DNA of 5,264 bases from Caldilineaceae bacterium (GTDB taxonomy: Bacteria > Chloroflexota > Anaerolineae > Caldilineales > Caldilineaceae), in NCBI GenBank assembly GCA_019637645.1, contig JAHBVH010000147.1, positions 1 to 5,264 on the forward strand. Reading direction: 5' to 3'. The position numbers and the translations under genes are program-made. Under the pieces are notes generated by a model. It was not told where the DNA came from. It saw only the letters and a program-made list of their open reading frames with translations, and did not search any database. The number at the start of each line of letters is the position of its first letter. Positions within the stretch are counted from its first letter, which is position 1. Shown piece after piece: positions 4,269 through 5,264 of the stretch.

Positions 4269-5264
4269 ATGGGGCGGCGAACGCTTTGGCTAGGGATGGG
4301 CTTGATCCTCTGTTTACTCACTGCCTGTCAATCGCTTCCCACGCCTGCGTGGCCCACGTGGCTGCCCACGTTCTGGGGAGCTACCCCCACGCCTACACGG
4401 CTACCCGTGACAACACAACTCCACCTCGCTACTTGGTCCTCCACGGCACCACTTGATGCGTACTTCCAACAACGCTTGGCTGCCTATGCAATGCTCCAAC
4501 CGAGCACACAGGTAGAATTGCAATTGCTCCCCAATTATCTAACCCGCCTACGTACTCTCATCGAGAATGGCGAAGCGGTGGATGTTGTGCGGATCAACGC
4601 CTTTGCTTTGCCAGATTTCGTGGCGCGTGGGCTATTGGCACCATTGCCCCCTGCGCTAGCGGACACTTCGGCGCTTCCCCCCATGTTGCAGGCGATGACG
4701 ATGGTGGACGGTACAGCCTATTGTGTCCCCCATGAAGTGAACACATTGGCGCTTTTTTTCAACCGGGACTTTTTTGATCGTGCCCAACTTGCCTATCCAA
4801 CGGCCGATTGGACATGGGACAATCTGCGCGCCACGGCTGAGCAGCTCACCGATGCTGATACAGGACATTATGGTCTTTCGCTGCCAGCAGATTTCTCCCG
4901 TTGGCTGCCCTTTCTCTACCAAGCTGGGGGAACGGTTCTTGCTGGGGATGCCATGACGATGACGCTGAACAGCCCAGCAGCCTTGACCGCATTGGAGTTC
5001 TACACCAATTTGGTATTGGATGGCATGGCTGCCCCGCCCGCCACTTTGGGGGATGCCTGGTCGGGCGATGCGTTTGCCCGTGGGGATGTGGCTATGGTGA
5101 TTGAGGGAAATTGGCTGATTCCCTACCTCCAGACAGCCGCGCCGACGCTTGTCTATGGCGTCGCACCCTTGCCCACCGGGCCAGCCGGCCCAGCGACGTT
5201 GGCCTTTGTAAACTGTTATGCCCTGGCTGCCGAAACTACTCATCTGGCCGCAGCTAGCCAACTC
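4269..5264 (+). CDS. ABC-transporter extracellular solute-binding lipoprotein, probably for sugar (3' end cut)
   Basis: The first 332 residues are present, with no stop before the window edge; relatives are about 400-450 residues. The N-terminus MGRRTLWLGMGLILCLLTAC is a lipoprotein signal: two arginines, a hydrophobic core and the lipobox LTAC with C20 as the lipidated cysteine. A linker (21-47) rich in Pro, Thr and Trp follows, then the binding domain from about residue 50 (LHLATWSS). Segments typical of SBP family 1 (carbohydrate-type) are DVVRINAFALPDFVARGLLAPL (105-126), YCVPHEVNTLALFFNRDFFD (151-170), YPTADWTWDNLRATAEQLTD (176-195) and FARGDVAMVIEGNWLIPYL. The protein should sit outside the membrane and deliver its ligand to an ABC permease, whose genes may follow beyond the window. 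The ATG has no Shine-Dalgarno sequence and no in-frame alternative with a better one. The exact sugar cannot be told. Confidence 0.88.
   Translation, partial: MGRRTLWLGMGLILCLLTACQSLPTPAWPTWLPTFWGATPTPTRLPVTTQLHLATWSSTAPLDAYFQQRLAAYAMLQPSTQVELQLLPNYLTRLRTLIENGEAVDVVRINAFALPDFVARGLLAPLPPALADTSALPPMLQAMTMVDGTAYCVPHEVNTLALFFNRDFFDRAQLAYPTADWTWDNLRATAEQLTDADTGHYGLSLPADFSRWLPFLYQAGGTVLAGDAMTMTLNSPAALTALEFYTNLVLDGMAAPPATLGDAWSGDAFARGDVAMVIEGNWLIPYLQTAAPTLVYGVAPLPTGPAGPATLAFVNCYALAAETTHLAAASQL

Noticed and set aside
4656..5261. A 201-codon minus-strand open frame.
   Set aside because: It is antisense to the solute-binding lipoprotein gene, whose frame has a lipoprotein signal and clear family motifs.

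Overview
The window is ordinary bacterial chromosome of intermediate GC. It holds three complete protein genes, one tRNA gene and two protein genes cut by the window edges. Three starts are preceded by AAGGGA-type Shine-Dalgarno sequences, and several promoters close to the sigma-70 consensus can be read directly. The mix suggests a member of the Chloroflexota (Chloroflexus/Herpetosiphon type): a bacterial protein with the PHAX RNA-binding fold, an M29 aminopeptidase, glycine-cleavage genes and a lipoprotein sugar-binding protein. This placement is an inference from gene content; nothing in the sequence names the species.

Layout. Positions 1-327 (minus strand) hold the first 109 residues of a small basic protein resembling the RNA-binding domain of the eukaryotic snRNA-export adaptor PHAX. 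Its promoter (441-469, minus) is almost perfect, and its roughly 107-nt leader contains a compound hairpin. From 470 to 774 the DNA is non-coding, with inverted and direct repeats and a possible extended -10 promoter for the next gene. Positions 775-2055 (plus) encode an M29 metallo-aminopeptidase with all five expected metal ligands. A convergent tRNA-Arg(UCU) gene lies at 2136-2209 (minus), with its own strong promoter and a terminator hairpin placed just after the aminopeptidase stop codon.

Positions 2428-3516 encode GcvT and 3767-4168 encode GcvH, two of the four glycine cleavage system proteins. GcvT (aminomethyltransferase) takes the aminomethyl group from lipoyl-GcvH and passes the methylene to tetrahydrofolate, releasing ammonia. 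The GcvP and GcvL components are not in the window. The 250 bases between gcvT and gcvH are not empty: they can form a long imperfect helix, then a terminator-like hairpin with a U-tract. The repeated segment AGCAACCTG allows a mutually exclusive pairing, as in an attenuator. Past gcvH come a 17-bp inverted repeat and the first 332 residues of a lipoprotein ABC-transporter solute-binding protein (4269 to the window end).

The two most interesting items are the bacterial PHAX-like protein with its structured leader and the attenuator-like gcvT-gcvH spacer. No CRISPR array, insertion sequence or phage gene was seen.
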